DNA of 64,000 nucleotides from Apricaphanius iberus (GCA_028564705.1 JAPXFQ010002850.1:2248215-2312214), one strand, 5' to 3'; shown: positions 39,131-51,069, counted from the stretch's first letter. The notes: generated by a model not told the origin, from the sequence alone. Numbers and translations are program-made.

Positions 39131-39874
39131 GCCCGAATTTTCCTCCTTTATTTTTTCCTGTTGATCATGATATAATATTGAAATGACTGTAGAGCTGGGT
39201 CGGACTTGCTAGTATCAATAAGATTCTAAAAAGAAGCCTTAAAGCAATTGTGTTTGTAAATAGTGGTGCTCTTATCTGGCAGCTGCAGTCTCGCACAGAC
39301 TGGAAAACTCCCTGACCCTGAAAGAAGCACAACTGCAGGTGTTAAAGAGCTAAAAGAGGGAAGAAGGAGAAGAATAAGGGATAAGAAAGGATAGATGGAA
39401 TTTATTCTGTCATTAAGAATAAATGTGAAAAGCAAGGGACAGTTTGCCCCTAAAAATCTACAGGATAGGAGGAAAGGATAAGAGTACCTGTGCAAGAATG
39501 ATTAGTTGATTAGTTTTAACGACAGTTTGCACCATCAAAAGTTGTTGCTCAAGTATTAGTTCTTCTCATATTTAATGAATATTTGTATCATTTGGGGAAC
39601 AGTGATTTATCTTTTATAATACAGTAATGTGTGGGTATATAATGAGAAGATCTGAACAACATTCCTCCAGTCTGTCTCTTTGTGTCCTGTGGTCCATGTC
39701 TGCTGTAAACTTGTGTTTTCTTGATAAATATCAAGTTCATCTGAGCATCCAAGCACCTGGGAGTATTTTGTGATTCCAGCATGAATTACTGGTCAAATAG
39801 CTTCTAGTTTAGACAGTTAGAACTATGATTCACAATGCAGAAGATAAAGGTTGTCAGTCATCAAAGACAGCTGT
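39131..39874. other. Intergenic, no recognised feature
   Basis: Nothing supported. Confidence 0.4.
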
Positions 39875-40050
39875 TTTGAGTCTTATCTTAAGAACAGGAA
39901 CCTCTTTATGTCAATAGGCAATTTTTCATCAGAAGAGACTGAAGCCTCAGGGTGCTCCAGGGCTCCATCCTGGGTCCCATCCTATTTAGCATCCACCGAT
40001 TAGCCAAGATAGCAACCAATAAGATTAGTTAACTATGCAGATAATCATCC
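39875..40050 (+). pseudogene. L2-like LINE reverse transcriptase fragment
   Basis: One frame gives VLQGSILGPILFSIHRLAKI, the conserved QGS(I/V)LGPxLF motif of L2-type reverse transcriptases. A degraded version of the following catalytic region comes next. Stops and frame changes make it non-functional. The upstream TTATCTTAAGAACAGG matches the same position in the LINE at 52810. Confidence 0.7.
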
Positions 40051-40061
40051 CTAGAATTAGA

Positions 40062-40165
40062 ACAAGGATATTCCTTTGGCTCACTGGTTAGAATAAATGA
40101 CTTTCACCCAGGGGTCAGGGGATCGAATTCCACCCAGGCCCTCATGTGCGCCTTGTCACACTGTG
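40062..40165 (+). mobile_element. tRNA-like SINE head (candidate)
   Basis: TTTGGCTCACTGGTTAGAAT resembles a Pol III A box. About 40 bp later GGGGATCGAATTCC resembles a B box. The spacing fits a tRNA-derived SINE promoter, but the B box is imperfect and the acceptor stem does not pair, so it is not a tRNA gene. The 3' end was not identified. Confidence 0.35.
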
Positions 40166-40609
40166 AGCGAAATGTTTAACAACCGGTTTCTATGTAATTA
40201 ATATAGTGTTAAAAATACTCTCTGTAGTGAACAAGTGAAAGAAGTATGCATACTAAAGCTGTGTAAAATATGTGTGTCTAAGATGTATGTGTATGCAAAT
40301 GATTGGGTCCTATGTTTCCAACCATTGTTGCACCAGTTGTGAGGAATTTGTCATGGTACTGAAAACTGATAACTAATATGGGGGATGTTCTAGAACATTT
40401 GTGGGCGGGACCAGTTCTTATCTCAGATATTTTAGAATTCTAGTCAGTCATACTTAAGTTTCAAATCATAAGTAATGGTTGTCAGGAAGGAATAACAAAA
40501 TTCAAGGTCAAATTAAACTTCTATTTAATGAAAGACACAAAAGGAAAACAAAAAGTGAACAGTAACAATAGTAACATAAGCCTAATTGAGGGAGAAAGTG
40601 CTATAGGAA

Positions 40610-40775
40610 ACTACCTTTAAAAGATTTATCAAAGAAGAACATTTTAAATCCAGTCTTAAAAGCAGACAGAGTATACGCCTCATATACTAAAACTGGGAGT
40701 TGGTTCCACAGGGAAGTAGCCTTAACTAAAATACTGTGTGTATCTTATTCTGATTTTAGAAACAAAGGCAGCATG
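40610..40775 (-). mobile_element. L2-like LINE fragment (C-terminal region)
   Basis: It aligns by eye with 11895-12045 of the minus-strand LINE: TTTATCAAAGAAGAACATTT, then CTCATATACTAAAACTGGGAG and TTGGTTCCACAGGG. It is more decayed than that copy and lacks the reverse transcriptase motifs. Confidence 0.75.
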
Positions 40776-41296
40776 GACTTATTTTTCCTTTAGAACATGA
40801 TAAAAAAAAACAAAGCAAAATGATTGTGTGGTGTTAAATCCGTAAACAGACTCAAGTGAGCAAACATTTTCTGGGCATTCTTTTTAATCTTGTCAACAAG
40901 TAGAGTGCATACATTCTGCATGCATTCAAAATCGGAGCTTTGCTGAGTCGTCTAACAGTTATACTCTTGGTATCCCATAACAGCCAAAATTAGAGGATTG
41001 GGACCACAAGAACAAAATAATTCAAAATCTATTATCAAAAGGAGATTAAAGTCAGAATTATTTCCTTTTGTGTTTGTGTCGTAACTGGTTCCTTTGTTTC
41101 TCACTTGCGCCTGGGAGCTTATAGGGATTGAAACATCCTCCTTAACAGCCAGTGTAATCAGTAACAGATGCAGAGCTCCACGTGAAAGCTCTGTGACAGG
41201 GAAACCCCAATCAATTTAGAGAAGAAGTAGCTTACTTTTTGTTGTTTTTTATTCAAAACTTTTTAGAAATTGTGTGCCAATAATGATACCCTTTAA

Positions 41297-42000
41297 CAGT
41301 GTTGGGAGTAACACATTACAAAAGTAACAAATTACAGGAATATTACTTTTTTTCAGTAAGTGAGTAATGTAAGGCATTACTTATAAAATGGACAGCAATG
41401 CAATGTATTACTAGTTACAATTTCAGTAACTCGAGTTACAAGTGCACTTTAAAAAAAAAAATTCACTGAAATAATGCAGTGGACCAAATCCAATTGGATA
41501 CAGTAGAACAGGATCCACCATCCACTTCCTGTTGCTCAAAACCTTTGCAGAATCATAATCTATCAGTTCCATACTAATCAGGATGGCTGAGTAAAAGATC
41601 AACTGTAAATTTACACAGTGGCGTTATTCGCACTATTTTCAGGAGTCTCATCTTTGTTAACCACCTTTGTGATGAGCGCTTCCAGCAACTTATTTTGATG
41701 CGATTTTAAAAAACACCATGAGATAGAAGTCATTCAAAGGCACTAGAAGATTGAAGTTTGATAAAATAGTATTAAAAATAGGCCTTTGTGGTGTCATGCT
41801 TGTGTAAATGTCAATTAATAGGTTACAGTGTTTAGAAGTCGTGTTAGATATTTAAGATATTTTGCCAAAAGTAACATCAAGTAGTGTAACTCTGTTACAT
41901 TTTCGAAACAGTAATATGTAAGGCAAACATATTACATTTTTGCGGGTGTAACTAGTAATATAAATTATATTAGCCTTTTTTTGTAAGTTGCCGAACCCTG
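41297..42000. mobile_element. Non-autonomous hAT-type element with 8 bp target duplication
   Basis: The left end is CAGTGTTGGGAGTAAC and the right end is the inverse (GTTGCCGAACCCTG). Inside are many GTAAC/GTTAC blocks in both orientations. The flanks CCCTTTAA (41289-41296) and CCCTTCAA (42001-42008) form an 8 bp target duplication with one mismatch, as expected of hAT transposition. No transposase frame is present. It sits about 165 bp upstream of the YY1-like site of etfbkmt. Confidence 0.8.
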
Positions 42001-42159
42001 CCCTTCAATGCCTATAAATGCTGATCAACCTTTTGTTTGTTTGAACTTTACATTGATATTTACCATATAAGTCAGATCACCCCGATTTTTCATGTTATGC
42101 TACTTCCAAACATAAGTGTTAGTAAAATGAAACGATTACTAACATAACGAATCTGCCAC

Positions 42160-42365
42160 TCACAATATGGCGGACAGGAAGACGTAACGTTTGTACTCAA
42201 TGCATTTTCTTGGTAGGAACCTTTCTGTGCGGAACGCTAATTTTATGTCCTACTTTCTGGATGTTGCTGGAACGGTTGTTATATATATTTTAGTCTATTT
42301 ACAACTGTTTTCGAAGAGAATCGCTGGATTCTAGTTATGCGGCTTTTTATATTGACAGCGGCGTC
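42160..42365 (+). promoter_or_regulatory. Proximal promoter and 5' leader of etfbkmt
   Basis: Upstream of the start codon lies a YY1-like site (CAATATGGCGG, 42163-42173), an ETS-like CAGGAAG (42175-42181) and a CRE-like GACGTAAC (42181-42188). This clustered, TATA-less arrangement is typical of vertebrate housekeeping and mitochondrial-gene promoters, and YY1 sites of this kind often lie at or just after the start of transcription. That the transcript begins near 42160-42190 is inferred. An upstream ATG at 42337 opens a 23-codon out-of-frame reading frame that overlaps the main start. Confidence 0.6.
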
Positions 42366-45300
42366 ATGCGTGGGTTTCTATCGGCACATAAAAGTTACCC
42401 ATGTTTGAAAGGATTTTTAAGGCTGCATGCACAGACAATTAAACGGAGACTCTTGTCAGACTCCTGTCTGTCAGATGATGAGCAAATCAGAAGTTTTATA
42501 TTAGAGAACACGGAGGTGGTTGTGGGACGGAGCCTGACGCCTGAGATAAAACTGAGATTGTTCACCCCTAGCTGCAGGTTCTGGAGAGAAAGACCAGAAC
42601 TCTGGCCTTTTAGTGACCCATACTGGGCAATTTACTGGCCAGGAGGACAGGCACTCTCAAGGTCCAACACAATCCTCGCTATAAATTAAGTTGATCGCTC
42701 TTGACATCTTGTTAATCTCCCCTCCCTTCTTCTGGTAGGTACATCCTGGACAATCCTGCTGTGTGTCGGGGTAGAGCGGTGCTGGATCTGGGGAGCGGCT
42801 GTGGAGCTTCCTCTATCGCTGCTAAACTCTGTGGCGCTGCTCATGTGGTGGCCAATGACATCGACCTCGGTACACTGCTTTGATCCATATTATTCTTGCC
42901 TGTTATGTTGAATAATTGTTTTATTACAATAATCTATATTTTCATTAATATATTTAAGAGGACCTCCCAGAATAAAGAAATAATAGAAATGGAGCACTAG
43001 AATCAAAATCAACTCGTTTAGAACAATCAAAATTTTATCATACCCATTGCCATTTTTAGCTGTATACTACTGAGCCCCGTAGGGGACATGGTGGAGAAAA
43101 TATTTTAAGGTGAGAAAAAAATAAAATTAATGGATTTCGCGAGATCTTGAGAAACGTTTGCGTTATCTCGAGAAAGTTTTGCGTTATCTTGAGAAAATTC
43201 GACTCCTTCAACACCAGCCATACGCCAATCTCAAACTAAAACTCTATTAAACTCTCCCGTCTGTGAGTGTCTTCCATCATAGCAGTGCACAAGGCTGCAG
43301 CAAACTGAGTCGGTAACACTGTAAATGCAGGAATGGCTTTTCGAAACGTTCTCCAGATATCGCAAACGTTTCTCAAGATAACACAAAACTTTCTAAAGAT
43401 AACGCAAAAGAATCTCAAGATCTCGCAAAAGCAATTTATTTTTATTTTTTTCTCACCTTAAAATATTTTCTCCACCATGTCCCCTGCGGGGCTCAGTAGT
43501 ATTCACTTACCCAAATTAGGTGAAGTGCAATTATTGATTTTCGTAAAGTTTACTTGCATTTTAAATTCTGGAAACGGCAGGGGCATAAGCCTAGTTTATG
43601 CTTCTCCGACCACAAAAGTGCACTCAGACGCAATGACGGAGACGTTTTTCGTTTATGGTTCTCCGTTTTTGTTTTTTTTCACTCTCCATTGTTTTTTCAG
43701 CATTGCTCGACCAGGACAGCAGGGGGTGCTAACTTTTCATGGAGTCTTTGGCTGTTGTTTCAGGTTTTTGTCTAGACTTGTGAACAAATTTCTTCCTCAA
43801 TGAGCAATGGGTGACAGAAAGTAAGTTTCGATTTAGCTGTAAAGCTTTTTACTAGAAGTGCAGCTCATTTACTACTCCAGAAACGCATGGAAGCAAAACA
43901 CAGCAGCCTTTTTTTGTTTTCCTACACCTTGTGTTCAAAATCCCCAAAACAACAGATTAGATAAATTATCCTTTCAATATAAAGCATGTAGTGGCCAAAC
44001 GCTGCATTAACTACTGATCACAGCGACTATAGAGCTTTATTCTGGTAAAGCGATCTCTGGCTGTTACTGAAACTGACCAATTAGATCATCCTTTTGTTTG
44101 ACTAGAGTCGAACACACTTTATTTAATCATTTGATTTTTATGAGTGACGTAAACTGGGACTCGCCTCTCCACTCTGCTATGCTATTAGTCCGATTTCTGC
44201 TAAAAGCTTGCTTTAGATGTGCATGTAAATGGGCTGACTGTCTTTTATAGACTTCCATGAGGTCAGCACAGATTGCCTTGCCATTTGCCCGTTTGCCAGA
44301 AAAGGGGTTTGTATATTTAATATTAATTAGGACAGCTTTGATCCTGAAAAGTTCTATCTATGGCACAGTAAGAAGAAGATTAGTCCCGAACATCAAAGAT
44401 CCATCCCCTGACATTTATGACACTGTAAGGATACATTCTGTGAGACCAGCAGACAAATCTTTTAACAAAAACAGTTGCATTATGACATTTTCACTGAAAA
44501 CAGGTGAGAATTCTTGCTACATTGTTGGTGCAAAATACTTATTTTCTCCACCATTATACAAACAGTCATAAAAAAGTGATACAATGGGATTTTTCTGGAT
44601 TTTTCTTTTACTTTCTCTCCCTCACAGTTGAAGTCTGCTTTTGATAAAAATTACAGACCAGCAGTCGTTGGCTGTCAAATACTTTTTTGCCTCACTGTGT
44701 AAGAACAGTATTTCAGTTACAATCTTGTTAAGTTTGCCTGCACAAAAGTCACAATATTCACATATCACCATGGTGCCACGCTGCACTTAAAAGACACACT
44801 GTGCCAGCATACTAGCCTTAGAGCTGAAGAGCAGATCGCCAGACAGTTCACTGGGACTGTGAAGGACAGTCACCTTTTGGTGCAGCTGCGCCAAACGACT
44901 TTAACAGTGGGGCTTCATTCGGGATAAAAAGCAGTTTATGTCCAACTATTTTGTCTGCTTACCACAGACTCTTCCATCTCAGAGTTTATACGCAGCCTTG
45001 CATGTCGACAGCCCTGACACCAGCCCCATACCCCTCTTTGTCCCAGAATTGTGTAATCTATTGTAAAAAGCACCTGATCGCAACAAATTGCTGCCACGGC
45101 TGAGCTCTTATCAATGAACAAAAGTCTCCCTGATGCCGGCATTAATGCAGAACTGGTGGCTGCATTGTCTTTTGAAACAGGCAAAAGTTTCACATTTCTG
45201 ACTTCATGCCACTCAAATGTTAAGAACACACAGTCCAATGTCCCACAGACATTTGGGATGTTTGGGATATGTTTCTGACCTGCAGTAGTGAGTTGCAAAC

Positions 45301-45853
45301 CCAGAACTTGAATAACTAGTGTTCTTTAACTGGTATTTCTGCTCTTCTGTCATTTTGTTAACATGTGGCATTAGGCTGACATGTAAGACTAAACCAACCT
45401 GTTTACTAGTGTTCTTTAACTGGTATTTCTGCTCTTCTGTCATTTTGTTAACATGTGGCATTAGGCTGACATGTAAGACTAAACCAACCTGTTTGTGTTT
45501 CAGTTGCAGCTGTTGTGACCAAAGTCAATTTTGAACTGAACAACGTGGAGCCACCTTTTTGCGTGACAGACGACCTGATCGGTTCCGACCCTGCCAGCTT
45601 CGACTTGATTCTCCTAGGCGACATGTTCTACGATGAAGCCCTCGCCGACAGCCTTCACAGATGGCTAGACCGCTGTATGGAAACCCACGGCACCAAAGTC
45701 CTGATCGGAGATCCCAGGAGAGCTCAGTTTGAGGGACACGATATCCGGAAGCTTCTGAAACATGTAGCCCAATTTGAGTTGCCTGATAGCGTTAGGGAGG
45801 AGAATTATGGTCTCATATCGAGCCATGTTTGGTGTTACCATAGAAAGCTCTGA
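42366..45853 (+). CDS. etfbkmt: Electron transfer flavoprotein beta subunit lysine methyltransferase, 3 coding exons
   Basis: Coding exons are 42366-42661, 42739-42869 and 45504-45853. They sum to 777 nt, or 258 codons plus TGA, close to the roughly 262 residues of the human protein. Each intron starts with GT and ends with AG, and the joined frame stays open. The protein is a class I (seven-beta-strand) SAM methyltransferase of the MTF16/METTL20 group. In other vertebrates it trimethylates lysines of ETF-beta in the mitochondrial matrix. The N-terminus (about residues 1-30) is basic with almost no acidic residues, as expected of a mitochondrial targeting peptide. Visible motifs are the family block PYWAIYWPGGQALSR (85-99, completed across intron 1), SAM motif I DLGSGCG (115-121), acidic motif II around D139 (ANDID) and GDMFYDE (181-187). 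Family assignment is by remembered similarity. No frameshift or premature stop is seen. The start was chosen as the first ATG in this frame giving a targeting peptide; any upstream non-coding exon would be missed. Confidence 0.95.
43065..43501. mobile_element. Foldback (long terminal inverted repeat) DNA element in etfbkmt intron 2
   Basis: The two ends are inverted copies of one another over roughly 140 bp. They start TACTACTGAGCCCC and share the blocks GGGGACATGGTGGAG and ATATTTTAAGGTGAG. The inner part of each arm repeats a GTTATCTYGAGAAA-type motif. Only about 140 bp of spacer separates the arms and no transposase is encoded, so this is a non-autonomous element. The flanks do not give a clear target duplication, so no superfamily is assigned. 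Confidence 0.8.
44500..44698 (+). mobile_element. Tc1-like transposon, right-end fragment
   Basis: The sequence ending CAAATACTTTTTTGCCTCACTG matches the usual right terminus of fish Tc1-like elements. The preceding 190 bp has the familiar AT-rich 3' flank with a CAAAATACTTATTTTCTCCACC repeat of the terminal motif. The left part of the element was not found nearby. Confidence 0.6.
44936..45310 (-). pseudogene. Possible PIF/Harbinger-type transposase fragment
   Basis: A 120-codon minus-strand frame contains HIPNIPNVCGTLDC, which resembles the PNVxGxxDC region that carries the first catalytic aspartate of PIF/Harbinger nucleases. About 50 residues later AAICCDQVLFT resembles the following ICD block. 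The rest of the domain is not recognisable and the frame is short, so this would be a decayed fragment. The match is by eye only. Confidence 0.3.
45315..45494 (+). repeat. Perfect 2 x 90 bp tandem duplication before etfbkmt exon 3
   Basis: Bases 45315-45404 and 45405-45494 are identical by inspection, starting ACTAGTGTTCTTTAACTGG and ending AACCAACCTGTTT. The second copy stops 9 bases before the first base of exon 3, so the terminal pyrimidine tract and CAG are outside the unit. The absence of differences implies a recent duplication, a copy-number polymorphism or an assembly artefact. Confidence 0.95.
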
Positions 45854-46175
45854 ATATTGCAAGGGTTCTGCTGTTTAAAAAAAATTATTTGTCAAACACA
45901 TTTGAATACCTCCACAAGTCTGCAATAATAGTGTGGTGGCATCAGGCGTCAACATGTCAGGAAGAAACTGAACTCTTTAAACTTGATGACCTTTTGCGGA
46001 AACATAATGCTGCATGCCAGGAACACTTTTCAAGGCTCAGAAATGCTCACCCTGAGATATTATTCAGTCCAAGTCACATCAGCACCGGGGTTTGTTTTGT
46101 TACTCTTTCAGGTACATGCAGGAACTGTCTGTTCATCTTTTGACTCATATTTTCTGACACTTTAAATATAACATT

Positions 46176-46181
46176 AATAAA
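46176..46181 (+). terminator. Candidate poly(A) signal of etfbkmt
   Basis: The first AATAAA after the stop codon lies about 320 nt downstream. The sequence between shows no other gene, so a 3' UTR of roughly 340 nt is plausible. A weaker variant or a more distal site cannot be excluded. Confidence 0.4.
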
Positions 46182-49100
46182 TGGTGTGACGGTCTGGCCT
46201 ACTGGTGTTCTTAAGATGTTTTTTTATTTACTAAAACATATTAAAATAACCACCTTAAATTCCCTCAGACAATGAAAGCGTTGGCTTTAAATTTAGATAT
46301 TTGCAATTAGATCCAAAAGTGACTCAATAATTTGGTTTTGGTGTGTGCTTAATAACATTTTTCAATGTGAGTTCTTATAAGTTACATTTGCTGCTATTTG
46401 TGATTCAAGTATGGCATGAGTAAGTTCAATTATGGTCCAAAATGTTCAGTATTAGAACAAATATCCACATAATGTTACTAAATTAGGGAAAAATATGTTT
46501 TGTGCCTTTATGTGGAAAATAGATAATCTACTGGGTTTCTATCTTACAAGTTTGATAGGTGTGACAAAGAAATCATGACTGATTGGTGTAATTTTTTTGT
46601 TGAATTAAAGAGACACCTATATACACCTTATCTATATCATCCTTTTTTCTCGATCTGACATTCTTAACTGCTGTCCACTTGTGATAAGGCTGACAATACA
46701 GGCATCCTTAAAAAGTTTCCATTACACAATCAGATAATTCATGTATGTTTATAGATTACTAGAACCAGACTCTTATTATTGGTTCTCAGAGTATCATCCA
46801 GGTATCAAAAAAACACCTACACAGCTTTAGAGAATTGAAATGCAGCCTTGGGCCAGGTTTTAATCAAATGTCACAAAAATTATGACAAAAGATCATACCC
46901 TAATAAAGCATCAAATGATCGTCCCGGGGACTCCAACTAAATGGGGTGTTCAGATTCTTAAATACCTCTTCTCACAGGGAAGCATGCGCATCTTGCATAC
47001 ACACAAGTGCGGTGCTTAAATGATGGATTCCAGCTGTTTTAGACAAGTGTTTTTTTGGACGTCCTGGATCGTGATGTTCTGCCAAGTTCTCCTGTACAAA
47101 CATTCCTTTGGCAGTATCAAAGATTCCTTGCTAATGGGGGAGATCTTGCAATGTGGAAATTAGTTATATAAACATTCATCCTAACAGTATAATATAATAT
47201 GAATCTGCCATCTGCATTATCAAAAGCCGATAGCATCCACAGTCTCCTTTTACTGACACACTAGCACATTAAAATTTCAGACAGAATTAGCATGCAAACA
47301 CAGGTGTAAAAAATGCTGCACTGCTTTGTTAAAATCATTAATTTTCTTGTTGGTGTGGACCTGAGAGCAAATTTAATAACTTAATTTTCCTATTGCAATC
47401 GTGGATTTTGAAACTGACAAACACTGCTACCCACTGTAGAATTTAATTTTATCAAAAAATAATTCAGTGCATGTTCAAAACAGAGACAAGGAACCAATTT
47501 CCAGTTCTTAGTTTTATTTTAAACAGATTAACAAATTGCAGCTTACAGAGAAACATCCCCATTTTTCTCTGGGCCAGACAAAGAGATCTGACCAAGAATG
47601 GTTTTCGTGTCATTACTTTTATAAACGTCCAAAACCTCCCAGGATTAATCTGCTCCAATCAGAACGTTTTTCAAAAGTGTCTTTACAATGACTGGTCCGT
47701 CCAGAATTATGCTCCTGGATCCAAGTCAAAAGTTCATTCTGAGTTTTATGGTTTTTATTATCCTCCCAAGCAAAACTCCCAGCTTTATGGCCTCCATCCT
47801 TATATATAAACATCCTGGTTTTATGGCCTTGGTTCCCACTCTACAGACATCCTGTTTTTACAGCCTGCAATAAAACTCTTTGTCTCAGAGGTCCTCAAAG
47901 GTCACACATACTCCCACCATTTATCCAAGGCCTCTGCTGCTCCTCAAAAAGTGCCCAATTAAAATATTGGTAAAAACAGACTTTTACCTCTGACTTTTTA
48001 CTAAAGATATTAGCCCCAAAAAAATAAGATACAACACCACTGAAAACAACAGCTCTGTCAGAGTTGAGCAGATCAGCCAAAAATTGTACTCGAGTAGGAG
48101 TAACACTACAACATATTTTTATTCAAGTAAAAAATGGCCATCCAAGAAATTACAAATAAACAAAGATTTCATCAGAGAGACTACATTTACACTTTATTCA
48201 GTCGTTCACCCATTCAGACACTCATAGACACCAGGGGCGGATTTAGGATTGAAGATCAGGGGTTTAGCCCAGATCACTAATTGGCAAAAATATTGCTGTT
48301 TTCAAAATTGAAATTGAGATTCGGGGCTTCTTAGAAAACATCCATTGCATTCATATTACCAAATCATGCAAACCCTTTGTGTAATTTGTGAGCTGACAGT
48401 TGCTGTATGCATTGTTGTTAACATTAAACTCCATTACAAGACAAAACATGCTAGCTTCAGTGCAGCTTTGCCTGTTGGTAGCACTGTGAGGAAAGACAAG
48501 ATTGTAGCTTCAAAGGCACCTTATTCAATCACATCAACTATGTTGATAAGTTCTGGTAGAAACAGCTGAAAAGCCACCGCTACTTCACTTCCTGTCTCTA
48601 GGGAACTAGCTAAAAAGCGAAAGCCATTTATAGACGCGAAAGCCATTTATAGACGTAGAGCTTGTAAAAGTTTGCGCTTTGGGCATTGTGGGGAATTGTT
48701 TGCCGGGGACAAGCAGAAGGAAGAAATCTGTAACTGTGTGAGGCAGATTCAGCTGTTGGACTCCACTGCGGCACAAAGACTGGAGACTATGTATGAGAAA
48801 AGTTGTTGTTTGAAGTTGTTGTTGTTCAACACTACTTAACAAACTGAAGTGTGTGGATTAATTCATCCGCTCTGGATGAGTCTACAGATGCAACAGATAC
48901 TCCACAGCAGACCTGGACTGATGGTGGGCCAAAGCTCCAGGGGTGTTATAGTATAATGTCGGGGTTGAAATCTTTTACTCTTTACTACTTTTGCTGGATA
49001 AACTCCTTCGTCAATCAGAGACTGTTATCTGTATGTTTTAGAGGACCCGACGCTCCTCAGCGGAACCTTTTCAGAATAAAACTCAGAGACAGAGAGAAAC

Positions 49101-51069
49101 AACACAATCACACAACAGAATTCTGTTTCATTGCGCACCTGTATTCAGATGGAGCCAGACCAAAGTCTGACTGACTACCAAACCGAACAGGAGGTTTTTA
49201 TTTGCAAACACCCGCTTTTATGGGGGTCCTAAACTATCTTTCTTCCTGTTTCTACACAACTGGGTAATTTCCTAAACACAACTTGGTATTTATGACTGTT
49301 GTAAAAGCCTGGTACAAATGTAAGATTGTTTTTACTTCAAACCCTGTTCTGGTACAATACGTCTCTGTGAAAACAAGTTGTCCTTCACTGTGAAACCAGC
49401 TTTGTTCCTTTCTGAAATAATAAGGCAGGTTATATGAAACTACATATAAAAATGTTTACCAACATATACGTAAAGCAGATTATACAAGAATGTAAATAAA
49501 AGTGTTCACAAATATATGGTATTCCTCAATAACCAGAAGCATATTATAAACTAATATGTCGACCACGGCGGCCCATTAGCTGTTTTCTCGAATGACATTG
49601 GCTATATATTGACTTGGCTAACAATGAGACTGGCTTTATAATATCAACTCTTATTCCATCATGGTTTGCAGTCTTTTATTTAAAATTAATACAATTTATA
49701 TTAAGAATACACAATCATCAGCTTCATAGTCTCGCTATATCTTCATCTTGATCTAGTACTCCTGACTTCAACTCTGCTTTCTGTTTCCTTCAGTGCCACT
49801 TTTGGAGCTCATAATTCTACATGGATATATGCTCAGACTAAAAGCATAATTGTGTAGGCTATTAAATAAACAGTTTATTTCATAAAACATAGAAAAGACC
49901 TCCAATCTCACTTCAAGATGGGAATTGTGACAAAAATATGATTTTTAAAACAGTACAACATGCTCAAATATAATCTTATATGCCATGTGCTTGTCAAAGA
50001 AAATTATATTATTAGTTATGCTAATGCATTTATAAGTTTGATTCCGTTACTCACCTCTTAGATAAAAAATATTGCTTGGCTGTTCTTATTTGATAAAGTA
50101 CAAACAAGAACCTGTAAACATCTCATGTTGCCTTATGACAGATCTTGTGATTATCTGGTGTTGACTTGTGACAGATCCTGTGACTGTCTTTATGACACAT
50201 TATACAAAGTGTTCATTCTACTCTGTATCTTCTGATTGTCATTTGACACATCCTGTTTGACTGTTGAAACTGAGTGTCCCTTCACTCAGCAGTTTTATAT
50301 GTACAACCATGTATGAACTCATTTGCAACAGATGCAATAGGGTGTGGTTAAATCAGTGTATACATATATATATCAGTGATTTGTGAAGCAAGACAGAGCT
50401 CTCTGTGGACTGTTCATGTACATGAATAAAGCCTTGTGAGAAGACAGCTGACCCTTTGTTTTTCATTACTTTTTTTGACAGATTTTTTTTGGGGCTTTTA
50501 TTGTAAACCCACCCATGTCTTTGGCCACTACAATGCTCATGAGATTTTAATGGAAACACAACCTACCTGTTCTAGGCCGTGTTGACCCGACCCGTTCGGG
50601 TCTAGAGTGACCCTAGTGGAAAAGGGGCATAACAGACATGATGGGGAGAATAAGTGTCCCTGGTGAGGTAATGTGCTCTCTGAGTGCTTTTTAAATGTTA
50701 TTTGGTATTATGCGGAAAAAATGACAAATCTGAAGCGGTATACATCTTTATAAAAAAGTTAATGTATTATACAGTAATCATTGTTATAGTGGAGCAAAGT
50801 TTTTTTAGATTTTTACTATCAGTCAGCTGTAAGAGGAGTAAAGTGACCGGTAATAATGTGTATTCAAACAAGAAAAATAGAAATTGCTTAATAGAAACTC
50901 ATATTTACATATCAAAAATATTTACAGAATGTGCATGTTTGTGTGCTTAAAAAAAGTAAATATATTATTTTATTAGAACATAAACTGTGAAAAAACAGAT
51001 GCGCAAATAACAGCACCAGAAAAGTTTAAGTGAGTCAAACAGTGCAAATTGCAGAAGGGATGTAAACAC
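46182..51069. other. Downstream of etfbkmt: mostly unrecognised
   Basis: At 47460-47890 the minus strand has a TATA-like TTTATAAAAG and then AAATAAAAC, about 110 nt apart, which could be an LTR, but no terminal repeats were defined. At 48615-48655 GCGAAAGCCATTTATAGAC occurs twice in tandem. At 48232 CAGGGGCGGATTTAGG looks like a DNA-transposon end without a partner. No gene is supported. Confidence 0.35.

Larger units (their letters stand above)
42870..45503 (+). other. Intron 2 of etfbkmt, filled with transposon debris
   Basis: The intron begins GT at 42870 and ends in a T-rich stretch plus CAG at 45501-45503. It holds a 437 bp inverted-repeat element, a Tc1-like right end, a possible Harbinger-type fragment on the minus strand and a 90 bp perfect tandem duplication just before the acceptor, each listed separately. 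Around 43590-43740 there is a more CpG-containing stretch without a recognised function. Confidence 0.85.

Noticed and set aside
40062..40165. Genuine tRNA gene
   Set aside because: A and B box-like sequences are present but the B box is imperfect and no cloverleaf or acceptor stem forms.
45889..46143. 84-codon frame after etfbkmt
   Set aside because: It lies in the probable 3' UTR and shows no domain.
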